Shown: positions 1 through 5,283 of the stretch, piece after piece
Layout: each line of letters opens with the position of its first letter
Position numbering within the stretch: the first letter of the stretch is position 1
From: Nitrospirota bacterium
Lineage (GTDB): Bacteria > Nitrospirota > CAKKRA01 > 9FT-COMBO-42-15
Direction: 5' to 3'
NCBI GenBank assembly: GCA_016214425.1
Contig: JACRON010000149.1
Coordinates: 1 to 6,518 of the forward strand
DNA: 6,518 bases
The notes under the pieces: model-generated
Seen by the model: the letters and a program-made list of their open reading frames with translations, nothing else
Database searches by the model: none
Told to the model about the DNA's origin: nothing
Translations under genes and position numbers: made by a program

Positions 1-441
1 AAATTCTATTTTAAAGGCGGAGATACAGGTTTTACAGTATTTAAGACCTCATACTGCAACATTGGCATTCAGATATGCTGGGACAATTTTTTTCCGGAAG
101 GGACAAGGATACTTGCTTTAAAGGGCGCAGAGATAATATTCTCACCTACTGCTGCTGCATATGCCTCATCAGCAAGATGGGCTAAGGTCATCTCAGCTAA
201 TGCTATTGCAAATAATGTCTATATATTCAGGATAAACAGGGTTGGCAAAGAGGAACATCAGCATTTTTATGGAAAGAGTTTTTGTGCAGACCCGAATGGC
301 GAGATTATCGCAGGCCCTGCAGGCCATCGTGATTCAGTTATTATTGCAGATATTAATCTTGATGAGATAAAAGAGACAAGAGAGATTTGGCCCTTTTTAA
401 AAGACAGAAGGCCTGATACATACAGCAGCCTCTTGGAATAA
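1..441 (+). CDS. Carbon-nitrogen hydrolase (nitrilase superfamily), C-terminal part
   Basis: This is an open frame from the first base to TAA at 439-441, giving 146 residues; the N-terminus lies upstream of the window. Residues 22-28 (GIQICWD) contain the nitrilase-family nucleophile Cys26, followed by FFPEGTRILALKGAEIIFSPTA, broken here as FFPEGTRILALKGAE then IIFSPTA, which is typical of the family. The catalytic Glu and Lys expected N-terminal to this are outside the window. The C-terminal DRRPDTY stretch resembles the N-carbamoylputrescine amidohydrolase (AguB) and beta-ureidopropionase branch. The family hydrolyses amides or N-carbamoyl compounds in the cytoplasm, but the substrate cannot be assigned from this fragment. 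The cyclase gene starts four bases after the stop, so the two are probably co-transcribed. Membership of the superfamily is secure; the AguB-like assignment is tentative. Confidence 0.9.
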   Translation, partial: KFYFKGGDTGFTVFKTSYCNIGIQICWDNFFPEGTRILALKGAEIIFSPTAAAYASSARWAKVISANAIANNVYIFRINRVGKEEHQHFYGKSFCADPNGEIIAGPAGHRDSVIIADINLDEIKETREIWPFLKDRRPDTYSSLLE

Positions 442-445
442 AGAT

Positions 446-1528
446 ATGAATGAAGGCAGATTAACACTCCTTAAAAATGAAAATAGAGGTTTAAAGGAAT
501 CGCTCAGACAGAAGGATAAGGAACTCTCCTTTTTTATTGAGGTAGGAAAGGCCCTTACATCAACCTTAAAGTTTAAAGAAATCTTAAAAATCATAATGGA
601 TAATGCCCAGAAATTAGTTAAGTCAGAGGCGTGGTCAATACTCCTTGTTGACGAAAAGGCGAACAAGCTATATTTTGAACTTGCAAAAGGCGAGAAAGTG
701 GACAAGATTAAAGATATCAGATTAAATATGGGCGAGGGCATTGCAGGGTGGGTGGCAACAAAAGGGGCGCCATTGATTGTTCCTGATGTTTCTAAAGACA
801 AAAGATTTTTTTCCGGGGTGGATAAAAAGACAAAGTTCAAAACAAAATCCATCTTGTGTGTTCCCATTATCAGCAAGAATAAGACGCTCGGCGTGCTTGA
901 GCTGATAAATAAAAAAGACGGCAACAGCTTTGAGCGGAAGGAATTGGAGCTTATGCTTAAACTGATTGACCATGCTGCAATTGCAATTGAGCGCTCAATG
1001 CTTTATGAAAGGACCGCAGAGCTTGCTGTTACAGACGACTTAACCAAGCTCTTCAATTTCAGATTCCTTGACCAGAGGCTTGATGAGGAGATTAAAAAAT
1101 GTAAAAAAAATGGCGGCTCTGTTTCCCTGATATTCCTTGACATGGACCACTTTAAATTAATAAACGATAATTACGGCCACCTTATGGGAAGCAAGGTACT
1201 GATAGAGGTTGCGCAGATATTAATAAATACCTTAAGGGATATGGACATAATAGCAAGATACGGCGGAGATGAATTTGTTGTTGTCCTGCCAGATACAGGC
1301 ACAGAGACCACTTATCGCATAACAAAGAGGATTCAGAATCTTATAAGAAAACACCTCTTTTTGAATGAGGAAGGCTTATCATCGCACATTACCGCAAGCT
1401 TTGGCATTGCTACATATCCTGAACATGCTGCTTCAAAATTGGAGCTGATCAGGCTTGCTGACCAGGCAATGTATATTGTTAAGAACAGGGCACGGGATGA
1501 TATCTGTATAGCCAAATCAGAGAAGTGA
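446..1528 (+). CDS. GAF-GGDEF nucleotide cyclase, candidate Hypr (cGAMP-type) enzyme
   Basis: The product has 360 residues and no signal peptide or membrane segment. Residues about 5-35 look like a coiled coil, about 38-185 are a GAF sensory domain (NMGEGIAGW at 94-102), and about 191-357 are a GGDEF domain. The catalytic GGDEF motif is intact at 273-277. The metal-binding Asp is D232 in LDMDHFK, and N240 is the expected base-contacting Asn. An RxxD inhibitory I-site (R264 to D267) sits exactly five residues before GGDEF, which suggests feedback inhibition by product. The usual GHxxGD is GHLMGS here: Ser249 replaces the guanine-contacting Asp (PleD D344). In Hypr GGDEF enzymes such as Geobacter GacA this change accompanies 3',3'-cGAMP synthesis. 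The enzyme could instead be an ordinary diguanylate cyclase. The start is ATG 446, with a weak GGA at 435-437 inside the nitrilase gene's end, so translation may be coupled. The stop codon lies within the left 9-bp repeat of the following insertion. Confidence 0.93.
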   Translation: MNEGRLTLLKNENRGLKESLRQKDKELSFFIEVGKALTSTLKFKEILKIIMDNAQKLVKSEAWSILLVDEKANKLYFELAKGEKVDKIKDIRLNMGEGIAGWVATKGAPLIVPDVSKDKRFFSGVDKKTKFKTKSILCVPIISKNKTLGVLELINKKDGNSFERKELELMLKLIDHAAIAIERSMLYERTAELAVTDDLTKLFNFRFLDQRLDEEIKKCKKNGGSVSLIFLDMDHFKLINDNYGHLMGSKVLIEVAQILINTLRDMDIIARYGGDEFVVVLPDTGTETTYRITKRIQNLIRKHLFLNEEGLSSHITASFGIATYPEHAASKLELIRLADQAMYIVKNRARDDICIAKSEK

Positions 1529-1533
1529 GGTCT
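1525..1533. repeat. Left 9-bp direct repeat (target-site duplication)
   Basis: GTGAGGTCT here matches 1704-1712 exactly, and the two copies bracket the palindromic element. It contains the TGA stop of the cyclase gene (1526-1528). An exact flanking 9-mer at both ends of an inverted-repeat element is what a transposase-made target duplication looks like. Confidence 0.85.
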
Positions 1534-1537
1534 TAAC

Positions 1538-1568
1538 TGTTTAGCAGTTTACTCTAAACTGCTAAACA
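1538..1568. repeat. Perfect 14-bp foldback at left end of the element
   Basis: TGTTTAGCAGTTTA (1538-1551), loop CTC, and its exact complement TAAACTGCTAAACA (1555-1568) form an uninterrupted 14-bp stem. It follows the cyclase stop by nine bases and would form a hairpin in the mRNA. It is AT-rich and is not followed by a run of T, so it does not look like a classical terminator. Its mirror-image counterpart at 1668-1698 (AGTTTAGC, 15 bases, GCTAAACT) shows that it belongs to the element's architecture. Confidence 0.85.
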
Positions 1569-1572
1569 TCAT

Positions 1573-1607
1573 TGAAAATTGTAAATTGCAAAATGAAAAA
1601 TGCAAAT
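1573..1607. repeat. Five tandem 7-bp units, TGNAAAW
   Basis: Within the left arm there are five consecutive heptamers: TGAAAAT, TGTAAAT, TGCAAAA, TGAAAAA, TGCAAAT. The right arm (about 1634-1661) carries degenerate copies in reverse orientation, such as TTTTGCA and ATTTGCA. The seven-base period also accounts for the length difference between the arms. Confidence 0.7.
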
Positions 1608-1703
1608 TTAGAAAAAAGGCTTTGAAAATTTTAAAATTTGCAATTTAAAATATACATTTTGCATTGAAGTTTAGCTACTTCTTTAAAATGGCTAAACTGT
1701 TAC

Positions 1704-1712
1704 GTGAGGTCT
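1704..1712. repeat. Right 9-bp direct repeat (target-site duplication)
   Basis: GTGAGGTCT is identical to 1525-1533. This copy supplies the GAGG Shine-Dalgarno of the HD-GYP gene that follows, so the insertion left that gene's translation signal intact. Confidence 0.85.
1706..1709 (+). promoter_or_regulatory. Ribosome binding site that fixes the HD-GYP start
   Basis: GAGG lies five bases before ATG 1715, a normal spacing. In-frame upstream starts (TTG 1664, ATG 1688) fall inside the inserted element, so they cannot be the ancestral start of this gene. Confidence 0.75.
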
Positions 1713-1714
1713 GC

Positions 1715-3343
1715 ATGGCAAATGAAAAACTGACAACTCCACAGCCGCTTCCAAAACAAAAGAAGCTTATTTATATGCTGTTGACTGTTATGCTTTCTAT
1801 AGCAGTTATTCCATTAGTTGTTACAGGCCTAAATCTAATGAAAATAAACAAGGAATTTTTGGAAAATGAACTCCTCCTCCTTCATACACAACTGGCAAAT
1901 GACACAGCAGAAAAGGTGTCTATACGGTTTGAGAATATTAGGAGGCGCCTCCTTATATTCTATCTTGAAAGATATCCCAATATCCTGAACCTTGCTATAC
2001 TTAATAAAAGTGGTAGAGAGGAGGTTCAGGCCTACAGGACAATAATAAAGATAAATGATAAATCTATAATTAATGAAGAGCGGGATATTGGTGTAAAACG
2101 GGCATTGCATGGGGAAATCTTTATTGGCGACACCCATGTATCTTCTGACCTTCCTGAATCATTTCTTGCAATATATCTTCCGATTAAAAATGACATCGGT
2201 CAGATAGCAAATATCTTAAAGGCAGATATAAACCTAAAGGATATATCAATTCAAGTTGACATGGTAAACATAAGGAAGGATGGCTTTGCATATCTGGTAA
2301 ATAGGAAAGGACAACTAATAACTCATAAGGATAAACAAAGGGTGAGGTCACAGGAGAATATGAGCGATATAGAAATAGTGGGCAAATATCTTGCAGTAGG
2401 CAAAACAGGCGGCGCAATACCCTTTAAGGATAAGGATGGAAAGGAGATGCTCGGCGCGTATGCAACTGTAAAGAATCTCGGCTGGGGCGTTATTGTTCAG
2501 GAGCCTAAGTCAGATGCATATCTTTCAGTGCGAACAATGACAAAGACCACAACATTATGGGGGATATTGACAATAATCCTTGCATCAACTATTGCAGTCT
2601 TTTTTTCAAACAGGATAAGTATACCGATACAAAAATTAGCTGATTCCTCCCTTTCTATTGCAAAGGGAAATTTTAAGGAGAGGATTGATATACCTGCCAA
2701 GAATGAGATAGGCCAGCTTGCCCGCACCTTTAATTATATGGCTGAGAAATTAGATGAATACAGCCAGGATATGCGCGACCTTTTTGTAAGCACAATAAAG
2801 TCGCTTGCTGCTGCAATTGACGCCAAGGACCCGTATACACACGGCCATTCAGAAAGGGTAGCAGCAATAGCTACCATGATTGCAAAGGAGTTTGGTCTTT
2901 CCCCTCAAGAGATTGAGATGATAAATATCGCCGCCCTGCTTCATGATGTTGGAAAGATAGGCATTGATGACCACTTGCTGAGGGGTGCAATGATAACAGA
3001 AGAACAATATAACAATATTATAAAACAGCACCCGCAGCTTGGCGCAAGCATTATGGCGCCGATCAAGCAGTTGAAAAAGATTATCCCTGGCGCAAAATAT
3101 CATCACGAAAGATTTGATGGAAAAGGCTATCCTGATGGCCTTTCAGGAAAGGATATCCCATTGGTCGCCCGTATAATTGCCCTTGCAGACACTTATGATG
3201 CCATGACATCTGATAGACCCTATCAAAAGGCAATGAACCAGAAGAGTGTTGTAGAGAAGATTAAGGAATGGTCTGGTTCGCGCTTTGACCCTGAGATTGT
3301 TAAGGCATTTGCCTCTGCATTGGAAAAGGAAAGACCTATATAG
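1715..3343 (+). CDS. Membrane Cache-HAMP-HD-GYP cyclic-dinucleotide phosphodiesterase
   Basis: The product has 542 residues. Residues 18-39 form a first membrane segment after a Lys-rich cytoplasmic tail. About 40-279 are an extracytoplasmic region with double-Cache features (YLVNRKGQLITH near 193-204, LGWGVIVQEP before the second membrane segment). About 280-297 are the second membrane segment, about 298-355 a HAMP linker, and about 365-539 an HD-GYP domain. The HD-GYP residues are intact: H376/H378, H410-D411 in HDVGKIG, H463-H464, D468, G471-Y472-P473, and D492 in ALADTYDA. It should be active, hydrolysing c-di-GMP or, as known for some HD-GYP proteins, 3',3'-cGAMP, in response to a small periplasmic ligand. 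It follows the cyclase gene and was probably coupled to it before the intervening insertion. The start at 1715 is chosen because of the GAGG just before it and because earlier starts lie in the inserted element. Confidence 0.93.
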   Translation: MANEKLTTPQPLPKQKKLIYMLLTVMLSIAVIPLVVTGLNLMKINKEFLENELLLLHTQLANDTAEKVSIRFENIRRRLLIFYLERYPNILNLAILNKSGREEVQAYRTIIKINDKSIINEERDIGVKRALHGEIFIGDTHVSSDLPESFLAIYLPIKNDIGQIANILKADINLKDISIQVDMVNIRKDGFAYLVNRKGQLITHKDKQRVRSQENMSDIEIVGKYLAVGKTGGAIPFKDKDGKEMLGAYATVKNLGWGVIVQEPKSDAYLSVRTMTKTTTLWGILTIILASTIAVFFSNRISIPIQKLADSSLSIAKGNFKERIDIPAKNEIGQLARTFNYMAEKLDEYSQDMRDLFVSTIKSLAAAIDAKDPYTHGHSERVAAIATMIAKEFGLSPQEIEMINIAALLHDVGKIGIDDHLLRGAMITEEQYNNIIKQHPQLGASIMAPIKQLKKIIPGAKYHHERFDGKGYPDGLSGKDIPLVARIIALADTYDAMTSDRPYQKAMNQKSVVEKIKEWSGSRFDPEIVKAFASALEKERPI

Positions 3344-3356
3344 GGGACACTCCCCT
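3342..3356 (+). other. Short GC-rich hairpin overlapping the HD-GYP stop codon
   Basis: AGGGGA (3342-3347), loop CAC, and TCCCCT (3351-3356) form a perfect 6-bp stem that begins in the TAG stop. No T-run follows, so it is not a convincing intrinsic terminator. It could be a small REP-like palindrome or a processing or stability stem. Confidence 0.45.
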
Positions 3357-3396
3357 GCGCCTGCCATAATGCTGGATAAACAGGAATTAACCAATA

Positions 3397-4710
3397 ATGG
3401 AAGATAAGAATATAATACAGGATAAACGATGGAAGAGGCTTTTCTGGAAGGTCATTATTATCCCCCACAAGATAGTCATGTTTACCTTGATTACAGCTAC
3501 TATCCTTATCTTCTCCTTTGCCTTTACATTTATTATGTATAAGTTTGAAAATCCTGCAGAAGGTGATTTTATTAATTATGCCTTGTCAATTCATTCAAAG
3601 ATAAAGTTTACAGGGATTGAAAAGGAGAAGAAGGATGAACGTTTTGAGGTAAGATTTGCGAGGCTCTCCTTTTTCTCAGGCCAGGTGTCTGTAAGAAAAG
3701 AGGGCAGGCTCAGATGGGATGCAGCAGCCAAGGATTTATCGCTCGGCACAAGGGATATTATAAGGACATATTCCAATTCTTATGCAGAGGTATCATTTGA
3801 CGACGGCAATGTTTTGCAGATAAAGCCCGATTCACTGGTTGTGATAGGCAATCTGACAGAGGATGCGTGGACAAAGGAAAAACACTCTTCAGTCAAACTG
3901 ATGGAGAGTGATATTGAGGCTGATATTAAGAAGCCTGAGGTTATTGGTTCAAAGTTTAATATTGAAACGCCAAATGCAGTTGCAAGCATAAAAGATGAGG
4001 CAAAGATAGCAATAAAGGTAACTAATGAACAGACGAGCCAGATAAAGGTCTTTACAGGCACTGTTGATGTCAAGGTCAGTGATGAGAATGTTAAGGTAAA
4101 GCCGGCAGAGGCAATAGAGATAGCTTCAAATAAAGAGGTTGTCAAGATTAAGGATCTGCCTGAAGGCCCTGTACTTCATATACCTGAAAATCAGAAGGAG
4201 TTTTTTTATAAAGGCGTAGAGGATTCAGTGATTATCTTAAAGTGGGAGGGAGATAGTAAATCTGTAAAATATCATCTTGAGATAGCAAAGGATATACATT
4301 TTGTTGATTTGCTGATAAGCAAGGATGACCTTCCTGAAAAAAATGTATATCTGCAGGAGATGCCGCAGGGCGCTTATTATTGGCGTGTCAGGGGGATTAA
4401 TAAAGATGGATACAAAGGTGCAAGCAGCGACCTCAGGACATTTAAAATAGTCTTTGATAATACCCCGCCTCGGATACTTATTGATAATATACTTATTCTT
4501 AATGAAAAAAATGGGATCCTCCTTTATATAACAGGCGAAACAGAGCCGAATACAGAGCTGATAATAAATGACAAGAAATTAAAAGCAGATCCTGCTGGCA
4601 GATTTCGCGGTTTTCTCAAAGCAAAGGGTAATAAAGAGGTCCTGAAGATAGAGGCATTCGATGTCGTAGGCAATAGAAGTTATCTTGAAAAGATAGTTAG
4701 TGTTAAATGA
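3397..4710 (+). CDS. Membrane-anchored FecR-domain protein with fibronectin/Ig-like C-terminus
   Basis: The product has 437 residues. A basic N-terminus is followed by one hydrophobic segment (about residues 26-48), which looks like an uncleaved anchor with the remainder periplasmic. Residues about 85-215 match a FecR-type beta domain: SGQVSVRKEGRLRW, then a stretch ending IIRTYSNSYAEVSFDDG, then FNIETPNAVASIKDE near 187-201. About 270-352 resemble a fibronectin-like fold (YHLEIAKD, GAYYWRVRGINKDG). From TPPRILI (356 on) a bacterial Ig-like domain runs to the end. FecR domains of this kind occur in envelope proteins unrelated to iron-citrate signalling; no sigma factor or TonB receptor is nearby. 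A structural or carbohydrate-binding envelope role is only a guess. The start is ATG 3397, with AGGA at 3382-3385 at a rather long 11-base spacing. It begins 53 bases after the HD-GYP gene and may be co-transcribed. Confidence 0.85.
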   Translation: MEDKNIIQDKRWKRLFWKVIIIPHKIVMFTLITATILIFSFAFTFIMYKFENPAEGDFINYALSIHSKIKFTGIEKEKKDERFEVRFARLSFFSGQVSVRKEGRLRWDAAAKDLSLGTRDIIRTYSNSYAEVSFDDGNVLQIKPDSLVVIGNLTEDAWTKEKHSSVKLMESDIEADIKKPEVIGSKFNIETPNAVASIKDEAKIAIKVTNEQTSQIKVFTGTVDVKVSDENVKVKPAEAIEIASNKEVVKIKDLPEGPVLHIPENQKEFFYKGVEDSVIILKWEGDSKSVKYHLEIAKDIHFVDLLISKDDLPEKNVYLQEMPQGAYYWRVRGINKDGYKGASSDLRTFKIVFDNTPPRILIDNILILNEKNGILLYITGETEPNTELIINDKKLKADPAGRFRGFLKAKGNKEVLKIEAFDVVGNRSYLEKIVSVK

Positions 4711-4749
4711 GAGAAAATTAAAGAAAATCTATGATTTTTTGAGATAGAC

Positions 4750-4778
4750 TTAAATATCCTGCCAGTTTTCTCTATAAT
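4750..4778 (+). promoter_or_regulatory. Possible upstream groESL promoter
   Basis: A perfect -10 hexamer TATAAT (4773-4778) is preceded at 17 bases by a poor -35, TTAAAT (4750-4755). Transcription would start near 4785, upstream of CIRCE, which would then lie in the transcribed leader. In such AT-rich DNA a chance match is possible. Confidence 0.4.
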
Positions 4779-4813
4779 TAGCCAAAACAGCTATAAATTC
4801 CAGAAGTTCAAGA

Positions 4814-4842
4814 TTGCCTTTTTTATTAGTTATATATATTAT
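4814..4842 (+). promoter_or_regulatory. Possible groESL promoter abutting CIRCE
   Basis: TTGCCT (4814-4819), a 17-base spacer and TATTAT (4837-4842) form a sigma-70-like promoter whose -10 touches the first base of CIRCE. HrcA bound at CIRCE would block it directly. TATATT (4835-4840) is an alternative -10 with a short spacer. Confidence 0.5.
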
Positions 4843-4868
4843 TAGCACTCACTTGAAATGAGTGCTAA
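4842..4868. promoter_or_regulatory. CIRCE operator (HrcA binding site)
   Basis: TTAGCACTC (4842-4850), nine bases, and GAGTGCTAA (4860-4868) match the CIRCE consensus at every position with the canonical 9-base spacing. CIRCE is bound by the repressor HrcA, which releases under heat or protein-folding stress. It lies 137 bases before groES, so groESL should be HrcA-controlled. hrcA itself is not in the window. Confidence 0.97.
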
Positions 4869-4874
4869 TAATAG

Positions 4875-4884
4875 AAGGAGGTGA
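4875..4884 (+). promoter_or_regulatory. Orphan full-length Shine-Dalgarno in the groES leader
   Basis: AAGGAGGTGA can pair with the 16S rRNA 3' end over ten bases, but no ATG, GTG or TTG follows at 4-12 bases. The GTG at 4881 lies inside it and would open only 12 codons. It could be a ribosome standby or mRNA-protecting site, or a relic of a lost reading frame. Confidence 0.5.
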
Positions 4885-4896
4885 AGGTCTCAAGAT

Positions 4897-4951
4897 ATAG
4901 GCCAAAGGGACTTAAATAGGTCTTAATAGGTTTTAATTGGTCTTATAAGTC
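4897..4951 (+). repeat. Helically phased ATAGGTC-like repeats in the groES leader
   Basis: ATAGGCC (4897), ATAGGTC (4916), ATAGGTT (4926), ATTGGTC (4936) and ATAAGTC (4945) begin at steps of 19, 10, 10 and 9 bases, about one DNA turn apart. The last is the left half of the palindrome that follows. Similar units, ATAGGTC at 5284 and 5293, precede groEL. They could be binding half-sites or the residue of local duplication. Confidence 0.6.
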
Positions 4952-4965
4952 ATATATGACTTATA
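4944..4965. promoter_or_regulatory. Perfect 22-bp palindrome before groES
   Basis: Half-sites TATAAGTC (4944-4951) and GACTTATA (4958-4965) flank ATATAT. As RNA it gives a 9-bp stem with a UAUA loop, 40 bases before the groES start. It shares its form with the palindrome before groEL. Function unknown; it could be a dimeric operator or an mRNA hairpin. Confidence 0.65.
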
Positions 4966-4992
4966 TTATTTAATCTTAATTAATTTATAGAA

Positions 4993-4997
4993 AGGAG
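4993..4997 (+). promoter_or_regulatory. groES ribosome binding site
   Basis: AGGAG lies eight bases before ATG 5006 but only two before ATG 5000. That spacing, together with the family-typical N-terminus MKFKPLGERV, selects 5006. Confidence 0.8.
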
Positions 4998-5005
4998 AAA
5001 TGTTT

Positions 5006-5269
5006 ATGAAGTTTAAACCACTTGGTGAAAGGGTTTTTGTTAGTTATGCAGAGGAATTGGAAAAAACAGCAGGGGGTATCTATATACCTGACGCTGCAAA
5101 GGAGAAGCCTCAGAAGGGAAAGGTAGAAGGTGTTGGCAAGGATGTCAAAAGTCTGAAAGTTGGAGATATGGTTCTCTTTGACAAATATTCAGGTTCTAAG
5201 ATATCAATTGACAATGTTGAATACCTTATAGTCAAGGAAGAGGATATATTAGGGGTATTTGAGAAATAA
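5006..5269 (+). CDS. groES: Co-chaperonin GroES (Hsp10), short form
   Basis: The product has 87 residues and is the lid of the GroEL folding chamber in the cytoplasm. The PLGERV start, the GroEL-binding mobile loop (about residues 16-33, hydrophobic tripeptide I25-Y26-I27), KPQKGKV, VGD and the DILGVFE end all fit. Most GroES proteins are 94-97 residues. The gap here is between G38 and F58: 21 residues, where E. coli has 30, so the roof beta-hairpin appears missing. Comparably short forms are known in Campylobacter, and phage T4 Gp31 also lacks the roof. The gene follows the CIRCE-controlled leader and is 66 bases ahead of groEL. ATG 5000 would add two residues but sits too close to the ribosome binding site. 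Confidence 0.96.
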   Translation: MKFKPLGERVFVSYAEELEKTAGGIYIPDAAKEKPQKGKVEGVGKDVKSLKVGDMVLFDKYSGSKISIDNVEYLIVKEEDILGVFEK

Positions 5270-5283
5270 CAATAAAACTAAGA

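Larger units (their letters stand above)
1534..1703. mobile_element. 170-bp palindromic MITE-like element
   Basis: This non-coding, AT-rich element lies between exact 9-bp direct repeats. Its ends are inverted: the left reads TAACTGTTTAGC, and the right end on the opposite strand reads GTAACAGTTTAGC. The symmetry runs far inward. Left arm 1561-1609 and right arm 1634-1675 pair from GCTAAAC/GTTTAGC to CAAATTT/AAATTTG, and differ in length by exactly one 7-bp unit. Each end also carries its own foldback of 31 bases (1538-1568, perfect; 1668-1698, with 8-bp arms). Only about 24 bases (1610-1633) lie outside the arms, and there is no room for a transposase. It is therefore best read as a non-autonomous element mobilised in trans. 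Several insertion-sequence families make 9-bp duplications, so the parent family is undetermined. Confidence 0.85.

Noticed and set aside
397..924. Long minus-strand open frame opposite the GAF-GGDEF gene
   Set aside because: It is a shadow of a well-supported coding region, with a low-complexity Ser/Phe/Leu-rich translation and no recognisable motif. The same applies to 3780-4145, 5629-5910 and 5926-6402 on the minus strand.
1538..1568. Intrinsic terminator after the cyclase gene
   Set aside because: The stem is perfect but AT-rich, lacks a following T-run, and is explained as the end structure of the inserted element.
1573..1661. CRISPR array
   Set aside because: The repeats are seven bases with no spacers and reverse direction in the middle.
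1664..1714. Upstream in-frame starts (TTG 1664, ATG 1688) extending the HD-GYP protein by 17 or 9 residues
   Set aside because: Both lie inside the inserted palindromic element, whereas ATG 1715 has its own GAGG at a good distance and follows the restored ancestral junction.
3369..3407. 12-codon frame before the FecR gene
   Set aside because: It has no ribosome binding site and overlaps the next gene's start; nothing supports translation.
4711..4772. Terminator after the FecR gene
   Set aside because: Only weak pairings occur (AAAATC with GATTTT; GAGAAAA 4711 with TTTTCTC 4766), with no stable GC stem.
4869..4999. GEMM or other cyclic-dinucleotide riboswitch in the groES leader
   Set aside because: None of the conserved GEMM core or tetraloop-receptor features is visible; the leader consists of AT-rich repeats and a simple palindrome.
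5000..5005. ATG 5000 as the groES start
   Set aside because: It is only two bases from AGGAG; ATG 5006 has eight-base spacing and gives the family-typical N-terminus.
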